A stretch of DNA of 50,303 bases from contig JAFVBH010000002.1 of assembly GCA_017480115.1 (NCBI GenBank), positions 1 through 50,303 on the forward strand. The letters run 5' to 3'. This DNA is from Clostridia bacterium (lineage in GTDB: Bacteria; Bacillota; Clostridia; Oscillospirales; Acutalibacteraceae). Both the position numbers and the translations under genes were made by a program. Below the pieces are notes generated by a model. It ran no database searches. It saw nothing but the letters and a program-made list of their open reading frames with translations, and had not been told where the DNA came from. Shown piece after piece: positions 24,509 to 32,249 of the stretch; positions within the stretch are counted from its first letter, which is position 1, and each line of letters begins with the position of its first letter.

Positions 24509-25498
24509 CTATCCAATAAACTTTCTATGCGCCAACTTTACGTTACTCTGTTTAACCATCGCATATTTCAACGTGGTATCTATTCGTTGATGTCCCAATA
24601 GCTGTTGAAGCTGCTCAATGGGCATTCCTTTATCAATGGCCATTGTTGCAAGTGTTCTGCGAAATTTGTGCGGGTGGACTTTGGGAATGCCGAGCTGTTT
24701 TCCCATTTCACGCAGCCTTGTTTCCACACCGCCGATTTTTAACCGCGTATGCGGAGATCGCAACGAAACAAATAACGCAGCTTCCGTATCCGTTCTGCTT
24801 GCAAGATAATTCTGTAAATGGATTTTTGTCCGCGCATCAAAATATACCAGCCGTTCTTTATCGCCCTTACCGAAAACGACACATTCCCGTTCGTTAAAGT
24901 CAATATCTTCTCTGTTTAGCAACACCATTTCTCCGACACGCATTCCGGTTGACGCCAGCAGATCGATCATGGCAAGGTCGCGCAATTCAACACAATGATC
25001 GCGCATGGTTTCGAGGGCTTCATCCGTATACGTTTCCTTAATTACTGTGCTTGTTTTGACGCGATGAATTCTGCGGACAGGGCTTTTCAAAATATAGTCC
25101 TCATCTTCCAGCCAGGAAAAGAAACTTGATAAAATACGACGGATATTGTCAATCGTAACACGGCTTGAATTCTTTTTCTGTTGGTAACCGGTCAAGTATT
25201 GCCGCAGGTCTTCAGTGTCGATATGCCGGATGTCTTTTCCGATTTCGGTTAGAGTAATATCAATCGTAGATTTGTAATAATGCAATGTTTTTTCAGAACA
25301 ACCTTCCACTCGTTTGGATGCGAGAAATAAGTCTACCAGCTTACTGTTTTGATCTTCTTCATTCCCTGATTCTGTATCTTCGGTTATGGTACAATTCCAA
25401 AACGTATGCTGCAATACACGTTTGAGCTGCTCCATTTGCGCATTGTCAAGGTATGGCAACATTCCTTGCAACACTTCATTCAGTTTTTCGTCTTTCAT
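24509..25498 (-). CDS. Tyrosine recombinase of the hsdS inversion locus
   Basis: A 329-residue XerC/D-type integrase. A SAM-like N-terminal core-binding domain covers about residues 50-140 (KTLHYYKSTIDITLTEIG). The catalytic domain has Arg in STGMRVGEM near 185, His-x-x-Arg in HKFRRT near 278, GHQRIDTT near 304 and the tyrosine in LKYAMVKQ near 313. Its position between the two hsdS genes and inside the inverted repeats is the arrangement known for recombinases that shuffle phase-variable type I specificity genes (for example CreX/PsrA loci in streptococci). It is itself on the segment bounded by the 63-bp repeats. Confidence 0.92.
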   Translation of the reverse strand: MKDEKLNEVLQGMLPYLDNAQMEQLKRVLQHTFWNCTITEDTESGNEEDQNSKLVDLFLASKRVEGCSEKTLHYYKSTIDITLTEIGKDIRHIDTEDLRQYLTGYQQKKNSSRVTIDNIRRILSSFFSWLEDEDYILKSPVRRIHRVKTSTVIKETYTDEALETMRDHCVELRDLAMIDLLASTGMRVGEMVLLNREDIDFNERECVVFGKGDKERLVYFDARTKIHLQNYLASRTDTEAALFVSLRSPHTRLKIGGVETRLREMGKQLGIPKVHPHKFRRTLATMAIDKGMPIEQLQQLLGHQRIDTTLKYAMVKQSNVKLAHRKFIG

Positions 25499-25592
25499 CT
25501 GAGATTCTCCTTTTGTTTTTTATCTCAAGAGAACGACGATTCAACGGCAGTTCCTTTGGTTACTCCCGCCGTTGGTGGGAGCTGGTGATTAT

Positions 25593-25655
25593 ATAAACAA
25601 TAATTTAGCGGCTTAGAAGTCGATGGTGGAGACATCCAGTTCACCGGACATCAAT
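25593..25655. repeat. 63-bp inverted repeat, right copy (holds site b)
   Basis: Exact reverse complement of 23911-23973, covering the 3' end of the complete hsdS. Its outer 15 bp, 25593-25607, are the plus-oriented site b. The similarity continues imperfectly further into the coding region (LRDTLLP), as expected for homologous cassettes. Confidence 0.93.
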
Positions 25656-26824
25656 TGAGGCAACAATGTATCACGAAGAACCGATAATTGCTGTATTTCC
25701 TTATAGTTCGAGTAAATCAGATCGAACATCGGCATAGTAATGGAATTGAATTCTGCGATAGTTCCTGCATTAGCTCTGAATTGCATCCTCTTAAGATCTG
25801 CTACGGTAACATGACCGAGACCGGTCGTTTGTTTATTGCTTGCTATATGTGTAAACTGTGGTTTCAGATACTTAAGCAAAAAGAAAGTGAATGCCGGAGC
25901 ATCATATTTAGATACGACACGGAATGTATGTTGGTTAAGTATTGCACGCCCCATACTCCATATGAAGGCATCTATTGATGTGTCAGGATTACCTGACCAA
26001 GAAAACAGAATATCCCTGTCATCGATATAATATTTGTCATCTTTTGTGACACAGCAGCGTTGCGTAGAATCTGTAATTCCGTTTTTAAGCTCGGAGATTT
26101 TTATAATCGGCAAGCCAGTATCGGAGTATTCGTTCTTCTTGAAAGCTGCACCATTGATATAATCGGCAAGATCATAAACAGATATATCTTTCCAATCGTC
26201 TGGTATGATACCACCGAATGGCTCGTAGTCTACAAACCACGATATAAACAAGGCCTGCGCTTGCTGAAGTAAATTATTGTTTATCTCATTGTTGATAACT
26301 ATTTTTTGTCGGATTGACTCCAAAAGGCCGACAATTTTTCGTTGAGTTTTGATTTCCGGCACTTCAATTTCTATCATCTGAAATGTAGTGGATGCTCTTG
26401 CTAATGCGGGAACCCCCACTTGAGAAGAATTGGAGAGCAACTTATATTGACCAATCCTCGTGTGAAAATAATATACTAAATATTCCGGCAAAAGTCGTTC
26501 ATTGCATTTAACTCGGAACTGACTTTGAGATATTACATATCGGTTATACTTAGAATTCTGCGGGATAAAAACAATTTGTCCCAAAGTCCCTCTATGGGTT
26601 ATCACAACATCTCCACGATAAGCATTTGCTTTGCCAAGTGAATCAGCTTTTTCTTCGGTAACATATCTGAAAGAATCTTCTTTCAAAGCATATCCTTCAA
26701 GATTGCTACCATTTAGAACCGGGATTCCATCATCCACAAAACATTCAACTTTGATATTTGACCCGAATGGTCCCATTGAGATTTCGGAAATCAGATCGGC
26801 AATTTTGACAGATTCAAACTTCAT
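25613..26824 (-). CDS. hsdS: Type I restriction enzyme S subunit, complete
   Basis: A 403-residue specificity subunit with two target recognition domains joined by coiled linkers. TRD1 spans about residues 1-150, the central linker INNEINNNLLQQAQALFISWF is near 175-195, TRD2 runs to about 370, and the distal conserved region ends SGELDVSTIDF. The ATG at 26824 lies inside the end of hsdM (11-bp overlap), so S is co-translated with M. Site a (26270-26284) is in the central linker and the 63-bp repeat covers the end, so the whole of TRD2 is a removable cassette. Confidence 0.95.
   Translation of the reverse strand: MKFESVKIADLISEISMGPFGSNIKVECFVDDGIPVLNGSNLEGYALKEDSFRYVTEEKADSLGKANAYRGDVVITHRGTLGQIVFIPQNSKYNRYVISQSQFRVKCNERLLPEYLVYYFHTRIGQYKLLSNSSQVGVPALARASTTFQMIEIEVPEIKTQRKIVGLLESIRQKIVINNEINNNLLQQAQALFISWFVDYEPFGGIIPDDWKDISVYDLADYINGAAFKKNEYSDTGLPIIKISELKNGITDSTQRCCVTKDDKYYIDDRDILFSWSGNPDTSIDAFIWSMGRAILNQHTFRVVSKYDAPAFTFFLLKYLKPQFTHIASNKQTTGLGHVTVADLKRMQFRANAGTIAEFNSITMPMFDLIYSNYKEIQQLSVLRDTLLPQLMSGELDVSTIDF
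26270..26284 (-). repeat. Recombination site a
   Basis: The 15-bp ATAAACAATAATTTA on the minus strand inside the complete hsdS, between TRD1 and TRD2. Opposite in orientation to sites b and d, so inversion with b would remove TRD2 and inversion with d would replace it with TRD2'. Confidence 0.88.
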
Positions 26825-28322
26825 ACCCAATCGCCCCCAGTTTTTTCCTGATTTCTTCCTCAAGCGCATGGGATTTTGCAAACATATCCGAAAGCTCAGA
26901 AGTCAATCGAGCCATTTTTTCTTCAAATGGCTCTCCGTCGTCCTCCTGTTCTTCGATGCCGACATAACGACCGGGGGTTAAGATATAATCCTGTTTTGCA
27001 ATATCCTGCAGGGTAGCAACAGAACAAAAACCTTTTACATCCTCAAGCGTTCCGTTCTGGAAAGCCTCGAAGGTATCCGCCAGCTTCTGGATATCATCCT
27101 CAGTAAAGTCTCTATGCTTGCGGTCAACCATATGCCCCATTTTTCGGGCGTCAATAAACAGCGTTTTTCCCTTTTGCTTTTTATTTTTTGATATAAACCA
27201 TAGCGTAACCGGGATCGTCACGCTGTAGAAAAGCTGTGTGGGCATAGCGACAATGCCCTCAATCAAATCATCCTCAATGATTCTCTTGCGAATTTCACCT
27301 TCACCACTGCTCTGTGTGGAAAGCGCGCCGTTCGCCAACACAAGCCCGATTTTTCCGTTTGGTGCGAGATGGTGGATCATGTGCTGAATCCACGCATAGT
27401 TCGCATTCCCGGCAGGGGGAAGCCCGTACTTCCACCGCACATCGTCCGTCAGCTTTTCCTGATTCCACGGATGATAGTTAAACGGCGGATTTGCAAGGAT
27501 AAAATCAGCTTTAAGGGTAGGATGCAAATCATTTGTAAAGGTATCCGCTTGATAGGGACCGAAATCGGCATCAATCCCGCGAATCGCCATATTCATTTTT
27601 GCCATTTTCCATGTATCGGCATTCGCCTCCTGTCCATACACAGATATGGTGCCACGGTTGCCGGAATGCGCCCGGATAAATTTTGCGCTTTGAACGAACA
27701 TCCCGCCCGAACCACAGCAGCAATCATACACACGGCAGTTATCAAAAGGACGGAGGATCGCAACAAGTGTTTTTACCACGCTGGACGGCGTATAGAATTC
27801 ACCGCCGCCGACGCCCTCTTTTTCAGCAAACTGCGCGATGCAATACTCATAGGTGCGACCGAGCAAATCCTCACTCTCTTCGGTATCGCTCATATCAATA
27901 TTGTTTGTAAAAATATCAACAACGTCACCCAGGACCCGCTTGTCCAGATCGGGACTTGCATAGTTCTTCGGCAGTACATTTTTCAGCGTTTTATTCTCCG
28001 CCTCAATCGCGCGCATGGCGTTGTCAATCACCGTTCCGATTTCCGGGGTATGCGCTGCCGCCGCAATGGTTGACCAACGCGCTTCTTCGGGCACAAAGAA
28101 AACATTGTCCATTGTGTATGCGTCGCGGTCATCTTCAAAACCGTCGCCGTCCGCCACCAATTCCTGATAGCGTTTATCAAAAGCGGCGGATATATAACGC
28201 AGGAAAATTAAGCCGATGATGACTTTTCTGTACTCAGCCGCGGGGATATGCCCCCATAAGACACACGCAGCATCCCAGAGCTGTTTTTCAAATCCGATAT
28301 TTGCGTTTGTTTTCTCTGCCAT
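26814..28322 (-). CDS. hsdM: Type I restriction enzyme M subunit
   Basis: A 502-residue N6-adenine methyltransferase subunit. An N-terminal helical domain (QLWDAACVLWGHIPAAEYRKV) is followed by the SAM-binding motif YDCCCGSGGMFV near residue 200 and the catalytic motif ILANPPFNYH near 285. A C-terminal helical region contacts HsdS. Length is typical. GGAGG precedes the ATG and a promoter lies about 45 bp upstream. It is the first gene of the defence operon. Confidence 0.95.
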   Translation of the reverse strand: MAEKTNANIGFEKQLWDAACVLWGHIPAAEYRKVIIGLIFLRYISAAFDKRYQELVADGDGFEDDRDAYTMDNVFFVPEEARWSTIAAAAHTPEIGTVIDNAMRAIEAENKTLKNVLPKNYASPDLDKRVLGDVVDIFTNNIDMSDTEESEDLLGRTYEYCIAQFAEKEGVGGGEFYTPSSVVKTLVAILRPFDNCRVYDCCCGSGGMFVQSAKFIRAHSGNRGTISVYGQEANADTWKMAKMNMAIRGIDADFGPYQADTFTNDLHPTLKADFILANPPFNYHPWNQEKLTDDVRWKYGLPPAGNANYAWIQHMIHHLAPNGKIGLVLANGALSTQSSGEGEIRKRIIEDDLIEGIVAMPTQLFYSVTIPVTLWFISKNKKQKGKTLFIDARKMGHMVDRKHRDFTEDDIQKLADTFEAFQNGTLEDVKGFCSVATLQDIAKQDYILTPGRYVGIEEQEDDGEPFEEKMARLTSELSDMFAKSHALEEEIRKKLGAIGYEV

Positions 28323-28368
28323 CGGCTATACCTCCGTAAACGACAAATTGGTACAAAAATTCATTGTT

Positions 28369-28397
28369 ATTTTAGCATGAAAAGCTGCGTTTTTCAA
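28369..28397 (-). promoter_or_regulatory. Promoter of the hsd operon
   Basis: On the minus strand TTGAAA (28392-28397) and TAAAAT (28369-28374) are 17 bases apart, 46 bp before the hsdM start codon. Confidence 0.65.
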
Positions 28398-28898
28398 TGC
28401 GAAGATTGGAAAAAACGCATTATTGCGAAAAACAATTTTATTTTACAGTTATAAAAATAAAAAATCAAGAAAAATCCCCTGTTGGTTGTCCGTTACAATG
28501 GACTCTACAAGGCTTTTCTCGATTTTTCTGCATATAGGCTACATTAACAACACGTCATCGACACAATTCGGCACTTCACTATAACCTTGGACAAAAAAAG
28601 AGAAACTCAAATTAGAATCATTCGATCTTCCCGGTACTCAGAAAAAAATGGCGGATAACCGTTCTCGTTTTGATCCAGAGATCAAATTGAACGAGAGCAA
28701 ATAATATAAAGTCGTTTTCGCGGAAAGTGTTGTTCACTGTATGAGTTTCTCTAAAATGTAATGTCATAATTTGTTGCTTTTGTGACGGGTAAATCAATGC
28801 GTTAAATCAACTTTGTATACATACCCAAAAAGCAGGAATAAATACTGTTCAATGTGCTATATATTTACTATATATTTGAATAGTATTTGAGACAAAAA
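28398..28898. other. AT-rich gene-free stretch
   Basis: About 500 bp upstream of hsdM without a supported gene. It is visibly AT-rich. An 18-codon frame at 28648-28704 (MADNRSRFDPEIKLNESK) coincides with an imperfect hairpin, CTCGTTTTGATC against GATCAAA and ACGAG with a 4-nt bulge, so it is more likely structure than gene. AAAATCAAGAAAA near 28470 is echoed by TTTTCTCGATTTT near 28515. Confidence 0.5.
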
Positions 28899-29381
28899 TT
28901 ATAGGAGCTTAATATCAACTCCCCGCTTCTTTGCGTATTCGATTGTATTCCTTGTTCCCCCTGGCTCTCCATTATAGACGCCAATTAACCGCGCAGCATG
29001 GTCGACCATAAAAATGTTTCTTTTTTGCAGACAACCGTTATAATATTCGTGGCTCGTGTATGTAACAATGTCCGCTTGCTTAATCAATTCCCTATATTTC
29101 CGTTGCCAGTTATCAGACCACCGAATTTCAAAATTATCGTATGGAATGCAGCAAATCAAATGGGTTGGCTTCCCCTCATTTTTGATTTTCAAAACAATTT
29201 CGGCAGCCCAAATATCTACACCGCGCGCCATGCCGGAGAGAAATGTTATATACCCGTCGTCTATTGCTTGCCGCACTTGGACTTCCAAAAATTCCTTGAC
29301 TTCCGCTTCAGATAATTTTAATTTTTCTGGACGATGTCCGGTGAAACAAACCCGATGTAATCTTTTCTCCTGTTCACTCAT
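28899..29381 (-). CDS. SLOG-family protein (DUF1273/YpsA-like)
   Basis: A 160-residue protein of the SLOG Rossmann-like superfamily. It shows CFTGHRPEKL near residue 12, SGMARGVDIWAAEIVL near 45 and RNIFMVDHAARLIGVYNGEPGGT near 118-140, the typical YpsA/DUF1273 pattern. SLOG proteins bind nucleotide-derived ligands, and many lie in phage or defence regions. The ATG at 29381 is six bases after GGGGTG; an upstream GTG at 29390 has no ribosome site. No operon partner is evident. The ligand is unknown. Confidence 0.85.
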   Translation of the reverse strand: MSEQEKRLHRVCFTGHRPEKLKLSEAEVKEFLEVQVRQAIDDGYITFLSGMARGVDIWAAEIVLKIKNEGKPTHLICCIPYDNFEIRWSDNWQRKYRELIKQADIVTYTSHEYYNGCLQKRNIFMVDHAARLIGVYNGEPGGTRNTIEYAKKRGVDIKLL

Positions 29382-29512
29382 TTTGATCACCCCGACAGTA
29401 ATATAGCATTTAAAAAATTACTTGTCAAAGTGATAGTATAAACACCCCTTTCTACAAATATCATATTCTCCCTTCTGAGGGTAAAATATTATTCAGAATG
29501 GGAGTGATAAAC

Positions 29513-29824
29513 GTGGATGTGCTTGCAAGAGTAAGACAATTGATGAAGGCGCGCAATTGGTCGTATTATAAAATGGCAAAAGAATGCGGCATACCGGAAG
29601 CAACCGCATACAACATGGAAAATAGAAATACCGTCCCCTCAATGCCTACATTAGAATTGATTTGCAATGGAATGGGCATTACTCTGGCGCAGTTCTTTGC
29701 CGAGGGCGAAATGGTTGAATTGACGCCGGAACTAAAAGAGTTGTTTGACGTTTGGGTTGACCTATCTCCAAGATCAAAGAAGGCACTTTTGGAAATGGTT
29801 AATTCGATAAAGGCAGAACAATAA
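29513..29824 (+). CDS. XRE-family regulator (twin 1)
   Basis: A 103-residue helix-turn-helix protein. The HTH covers about residues 15-65 (MAKECGIPEATAYNMENRNTVPSM, LELICNGMGITLAQFFAEGE), with a short acidic tail MVELTPELKELFDVW. The start is GTG at 29513, eight bases after GGGAG; the frame opens at 29498 but the paralogue at 29923-30234 also begins MDV and has exactly the same length. A terminator follows. It converges on that paralogue. Confidence 0.88.
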   Translation: MDVLARVRQLMKARNWSYYKMAKECGIPEATAYNMENRNTVPSMPTLELICNGMGITLAQFFAEGEMVELTPELKELFDVWVDLSPRSKKALLEMVNSIKAEQ

Positions 29825-29847
29825 GGCATAGAAGGAATAAATATATA

Positions 29848-29881
29848 AGGGAGCCGTCTCGATTTGGCAGCTCCCTTTTTC
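29848..29881 (+). terminator. Terminator after XRE twin 1
   Basis: GGGAGC (29849-29854) pairs with GCTCCC (29870-29875), with an inner GCC/GGC pairing, and is followed by TTTTT. Confidence 0.75.
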
Positions 29882-29922
29882 ATTCATAGCAAGCAGAATG
29901 TTATTCTTTATGTTATTTTCCC

Positions 29923-30234
29923 TTATTGATTTTTCAGCATTGATTGCATGGTCACAACAATTGCATTTTTCTGCTCGATGGAAAGGTACGTCCACATTTC
30001 AAATATCTGTTTCAACTCAGGGGTTAATTCTACAACGTCCCCTTCCGTAAAAAACTGCGCTAAAGTTATGCCAAAAGCATGACAGATCGTCTCTAACGTA
30101 GAAATAGAAGGAACGTTATTTCTAACAAACACGTTTCGTATTGTGGATTCGGAAAGCCCGCTGTTTTTTGCGAGTCTATATGGAGTCCAGCCCTTGGCAT
30201 TGAGTAATTTTTGTAGTTTGGTATTTACATCCAT
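29923..30234 (-). CDS. XRE-family regulator (twin 2)
   Basis: A 103-residue paralogue of the regulator at 29513-29824. The HTH region (LAKNSGLSESTIRNVFVRNNVPSI, LETICHAFGITLAQFFTEGD) and the acidic tail VVELTPELKQIFEMW align without gaps to twin 1, with about half of residues identical by eye. The two genes face each other. It is read away from the XRE/ImmA/polymerase switch region and may regulate it or neighbouring genes; targets are unknown. Confidence 0.88.
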   Translation of the reverse strand: MDVNTKLQKLLNAKGWTPYRLAKNSGLSESTIRNVFVRNNVPSISTLETICHAFGITLAQFFTEGDVVELTPELKQIFEMWTYLSIEQKNAIVVTMQSMLKNQ

Positions 30235-30328
30235 TTATTTATCACACTCTTTTCCGTATTTATTTTACCGTTAATCTTGACGGGATAGTACGGGCAAAAG
30301 GTATGGTAAATGCAGTTAAATTAAACGC

Positions 30329-30379
30329 AAAAAGCTATCAACGATAATTTAGAAGAAATATCGCTGATAGCTTTTTTTG
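30329..30379 (-). terminator. Terminator after the small membrane protein
   Basis: AAAAGCTATCA-a-CGATA and TATCG-c-TGATAGCTTTT form a 16-bp stem with one mismatch and a 12-nt loop. On the minus strand it follows the stop codon at 30387 and ends in TTTT. The A and T runs would permit action on both strands. Confidence 0.85.
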
Positions 30380-30386
30380 CGACAAT

Positions 30387-30680
30387 TTATTTGTTTGCGA
30401 ATATACCTGCGATCACACCAAGAATATCTATGACTCCACCGGCTACAGCCCATGTTTTTTTCTTGGTGGCTTTTGATAGTGAAAAACCCAAGATTCCGAT
30501 TACAAGGAGGATAACAGCATAGACGATAATCTTTTTTAGCGAATCCATGAGGAAAAATTCTTTATAAAGCGATAACAAGGAACCGCCCAAGAATGTAAAG
30601 ACCGGCTTTAACGCGGGAATAAAAGCACAGATGATAATAATCGCAACTACAACAATAACAACGGCAAGTATTTTTTTCAC
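30387..30680 (-). CDS. Small membrane protein, two transmembrane segments
   Basis: A 97-residue hydrophobic protein. The first membrane segment, ILAVVIVVVAIIIICAFI, spans residues 3-20. A middle hydrophobic stretch around FTFLGGSLLSLYKEF is followed by a second segment, IIVYAVILLVIGILGFSL, near 51-68, and a short hydrophobic tail. The GTG at 30680 is eight bases after AGGAGG; the earlier GTG at 30689 touches the ribosome site, so it was rejected. Small membrane proteins next to XRE/ImmA pairs can be toxins, holins or immunity factors; nothing here decides this. Confidence 0.75.
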   Translation of the reverse strand: MKKILAVVIVVVAIIIICAFIPALKPVFTFLGGSLLSLYKEFFLMDSLKKIIVYAVILLVIGILGFSLSKATKKKTWAVAGGVIDILGVIAGIFANK

Positions 30681-30720
30681 AACAACCACCTCCTGTGAGA
30701 CTTTTTGTTATGTACGGGGA

Positions 30721-31002
30721 CTACCGTCTTTCTACAAACCAACGACCGATATTGTTGCCGGTCAACTCGGCGCTGCGTTCAAAGAATAAAAAAGTTTCAT
30801 GCCCCTGGGTAATGATCGTATATCGATCTCCCTGTCCGCCTGCTTTTAACGCTGCCGCCTGACAAATATGCTTAATCCTATCGATCTTAAAAATTTCTCC
30901 GTCCTCCCACTGTATTTCTCTGGGGAGCATTGTGCCGTCTTCGCGGAAGTCTGCTTTAACGGCAACGTAAACTTTCGGAGGCTTAACAGTAGAAGTCTGC
31001 AT
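30721..31002 (-). CDS. Conserved small protein next to ImmA
   Basis: A 93-residue soluble protein (YVAVKADFREDGTMLPREIQWEDGE, KAGGQGDRYTIITQGHETFLFF, GRWFVERR). I do not recognise a named family beyond its usual place near ImmA/IrrE and Y-family polymerase genes in Bacillota mobile elements. The pattern of short strands suggests a small beta barrel that could bind nucleic acid or protein. It overlaps the immA stop by 20 bp, so expression is coupled. Confidence 0.75.
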   Translation of the reverse strand: MQTSTVKPPKVYVAVKADFREDGTMLPREIQWEDGEIFKIDRIKHICQAAALKAGGQGDRYTIITQGHETFLFFERSAELTGNNIGRWFVERR

Positions 31003-31537
31003 CCCCCGGCACCTCCATATTCTTCATAAAATTACTGTTGGAGTGAATCGGCGGTTCAACAAGTTTATACCCCCGCCACTTCATAATTCGGAACTTAAAA
31101 TCAAGCAGTTCCATCGGCACTCGCAGCGTTGCCGCCGCAGAGAAAAAGGTACTATCGGAGTTTAACGTATCCATTACTTCTTCATCTGGCAACAGATATT
31201 CGGCAGCAAACAGGTTTGCATCTTTTTCAAATTCCGAACTCTCATCAAACAAACCGAACTCGTGGAAAGCGTGAACCCCGGTGCGTCTATGTAGAACGGC
31301 GTGACCGAGTTCGTGTGCGGCAATAATTTTCTGAATCGTGATAGGAAGATCGGAATTGATTGTAATTGTTTTTATCCTTTTGTTTTCAAGGAAAAAACCT
31401 TTTATTGCATCTTCTTCTGTTCCAAGCTGACTAAATATGAGTAAAATTCCCATATCTTTGATTAAACGAAATGGATCTGATTCGGCATAACGCTCTTTAA
31501 TTTTCTCAACTTCACAACAAATTTCCGAATATGTCAA
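30983..31537 (-). CDS. ImmA/IrrE-family metallopeptidase
   Basis: A 184-residue zinc peptidase. The HELGHAVLH motif at about residue 75 gives the two zinc-binding histidines and the catalytic glutamate, and EFEKDANLFAAEYLLP near 103 supplies the third ligand. ImmA proteases cut XRE repressors to release SOS or mobile-element genes. The start is TTG at 31537, six bases after GGGAGGG; no ATG is available. It lies directly downstream of the XRE repressor at 31633-32067, its likely substrate. Confidence 0.9.
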   Translation of the reverse strand: MTYSEICCEVEKIKERYAESDPFRLIKDMGILLIFSQLGTEEDAIKGFFLENKRIKTITINSDLPITIQKIIAAHELGHAVLHRRTGVHAFHEFGLFDESSEFEKDANLFAAEYLLPDEEVMDTLNSDSTFFSAAATLRVPMELLDFKFRIMKWRGYKLVEPPIHSNSNFMKNMEVPGDADFYC

Positions 31538-31632
31538 TTAAATCCCTCCCTCCGAGTTTCAGGAAACTGCTCGAAGAACAGTATATCACTGTTGATACGA
31601 TTATACAAATTTTCGTGTCCCAACAAACGGAC

Positions 31633-32067
31633 TTATTTTGATTTTTTTGGTCCGAACTTCTTCTTTGCTTCTTCCTTGCTTGCGGCATATGCCGCTGCAA
31701 TTGCGGCAAAAAAACGGTCTTTCTGTTCTTCTGAGAGATCACCCCCGGCAAACAATGCTGTGTTCGCTGCTAAGAGTCCATCCATATCTCTTGCTCCGGA
31801 CGTGCCGTATTTGCTGTGTGCTTCTTCAATGTACAGGTCTTTTTCAATATCAGCCTTGGGATCGTCACAATCATCATCCGAAAGATAGGTTACCGACACC
31901 TGTAGAGCTTTTGCGAGTCTATATAAAGTTGAAGCACGCGGTTTCTTTTTTCCATTTTCATAACTTTTAATAGAACGGTCAGAAACTTCGACCATTTCGG
32001 CAAGTTCCATTTGGGAGAGTTTCAGTTCGTGCCGTGCTGTGCTTACTTTTTCTGCAAACGTTTTCAT
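31633..32067 (-). CDS. XRE-family repressor (ImmR-like)
   Basis: A 144-residue protein. The HTH at about residues 5-60 is classic (KLSQMELAEMVEVSDRSIKSYENGKKKPR, LYRLAKALQVSVTYL). The C-terminal part is alpha-helical with an alanine-rich, highly charged end (FFAAIAAAYAASKEEAKKKFGPKK). AAGGAG precedes the ATG at 32067. With the following ImmA gene it makes a repressor/antirepressor pair, and it is divergent from the Y-family polymerase; repeated TGGTGAACT sites lie between them. Autoregulation and control of the polymerase are inferred. Confidence 0.9.
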   Translation of the reverse strand: MKTFAEKVSTARHELKLSQMELAEMVEVSDRSIKSYENGKKKPRASTLYRLAKALQVSVTYLSDDDCDDPKADIEKDLYIEEAHSKYGTSGARDMDGLLAANTALFAGGDLSEEQKDRFFAAIAAAYAASKEEAKKKFGPKKSK

Positions 32068-32106
32068 GACTTTCTCCTTGTACAATAAATTTTTTTGAAA
32101 AGTTCC

Positions 32107-32135
32107 TTGACAACGCATATATGCGGTGTTATTAT
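32107..32135 (+). promoter_or_regulatory. Promoter of the Y-family polymerase gene
   Basis: TTGACA (32107-32112) and TATTAT (32130-32135) are 17 bases apart on the plus strand. The spacer holds the palindrome GCATATATGC. Transcription would start near 32142, inside the direct operator pair. Confidence 0.8.
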
Positions 32136-32137
32136 CT

Positions 32138-32157
32138 TGGTGAACTTATGGTGAACT
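32138..32157. promoter_or_regulatory. Direct operator pair TGGTGAACT
   Basis: TGGTGAACT occurs at 32138-32146 and 32149-32157, an 11-bp step equal to one helical turn. The pair covers the expected start point of the plus-strand promoter and the leader of the divergent XRE gene. Confidence 0.75.
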
Positions 32158-32166
32158 GACGAGCAT

Positions 32167-32195
32167 ATGTTAACATCAAATGGTGAACTTGTCAA
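32167..32195 (-). promoter_or_regulatory. Promoter of the XRE-ImmA operon
   Basis: On the minus strand TTGACA (32190-32195) and TAACAT (32167-32172) are 17 bases apart. It points towards the XRE gene at 32067 and runs through the plus-strand promoter, so the two promoters face each other. Confidence 0.7.
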
Positions 32196-32212
32196 TAGAA
32201 AGTTCACCATTT
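32178..32212. promoter_or_regulatory. Inverted operator around the XRE promoter
   Basis: AAATGGTGAACTT (32178-32190) and AAGTTCACCATTT (32200-32212) form a 13-bp perfect inverted repeat with a 9-bp centre. It contains the same TGGTGAACT half-site as the direct pair and overlaps the -35 box of the minus-strand promoter. Confidence 0.8.
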
Positions 32213-32249
32213 TTGAAAAAATCTTGATTGGTTGAAGGAAGGAATCGTA

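Noticed and set aside
24509..25498. Integrase of the prophage at 35-50 kb
   Set aside because: It lies inside the hsdS inversion locus, is co-oriented with hsd genes and is bounded by the 63-bp inverted repeats. A role in specificity switching explains it better; the prophage integrase is probably outside the window.
28648..28704. Small protein gene of 18 codons
   Set aside because: No ribosome site was seen and most of it is an imperfect hairpin.
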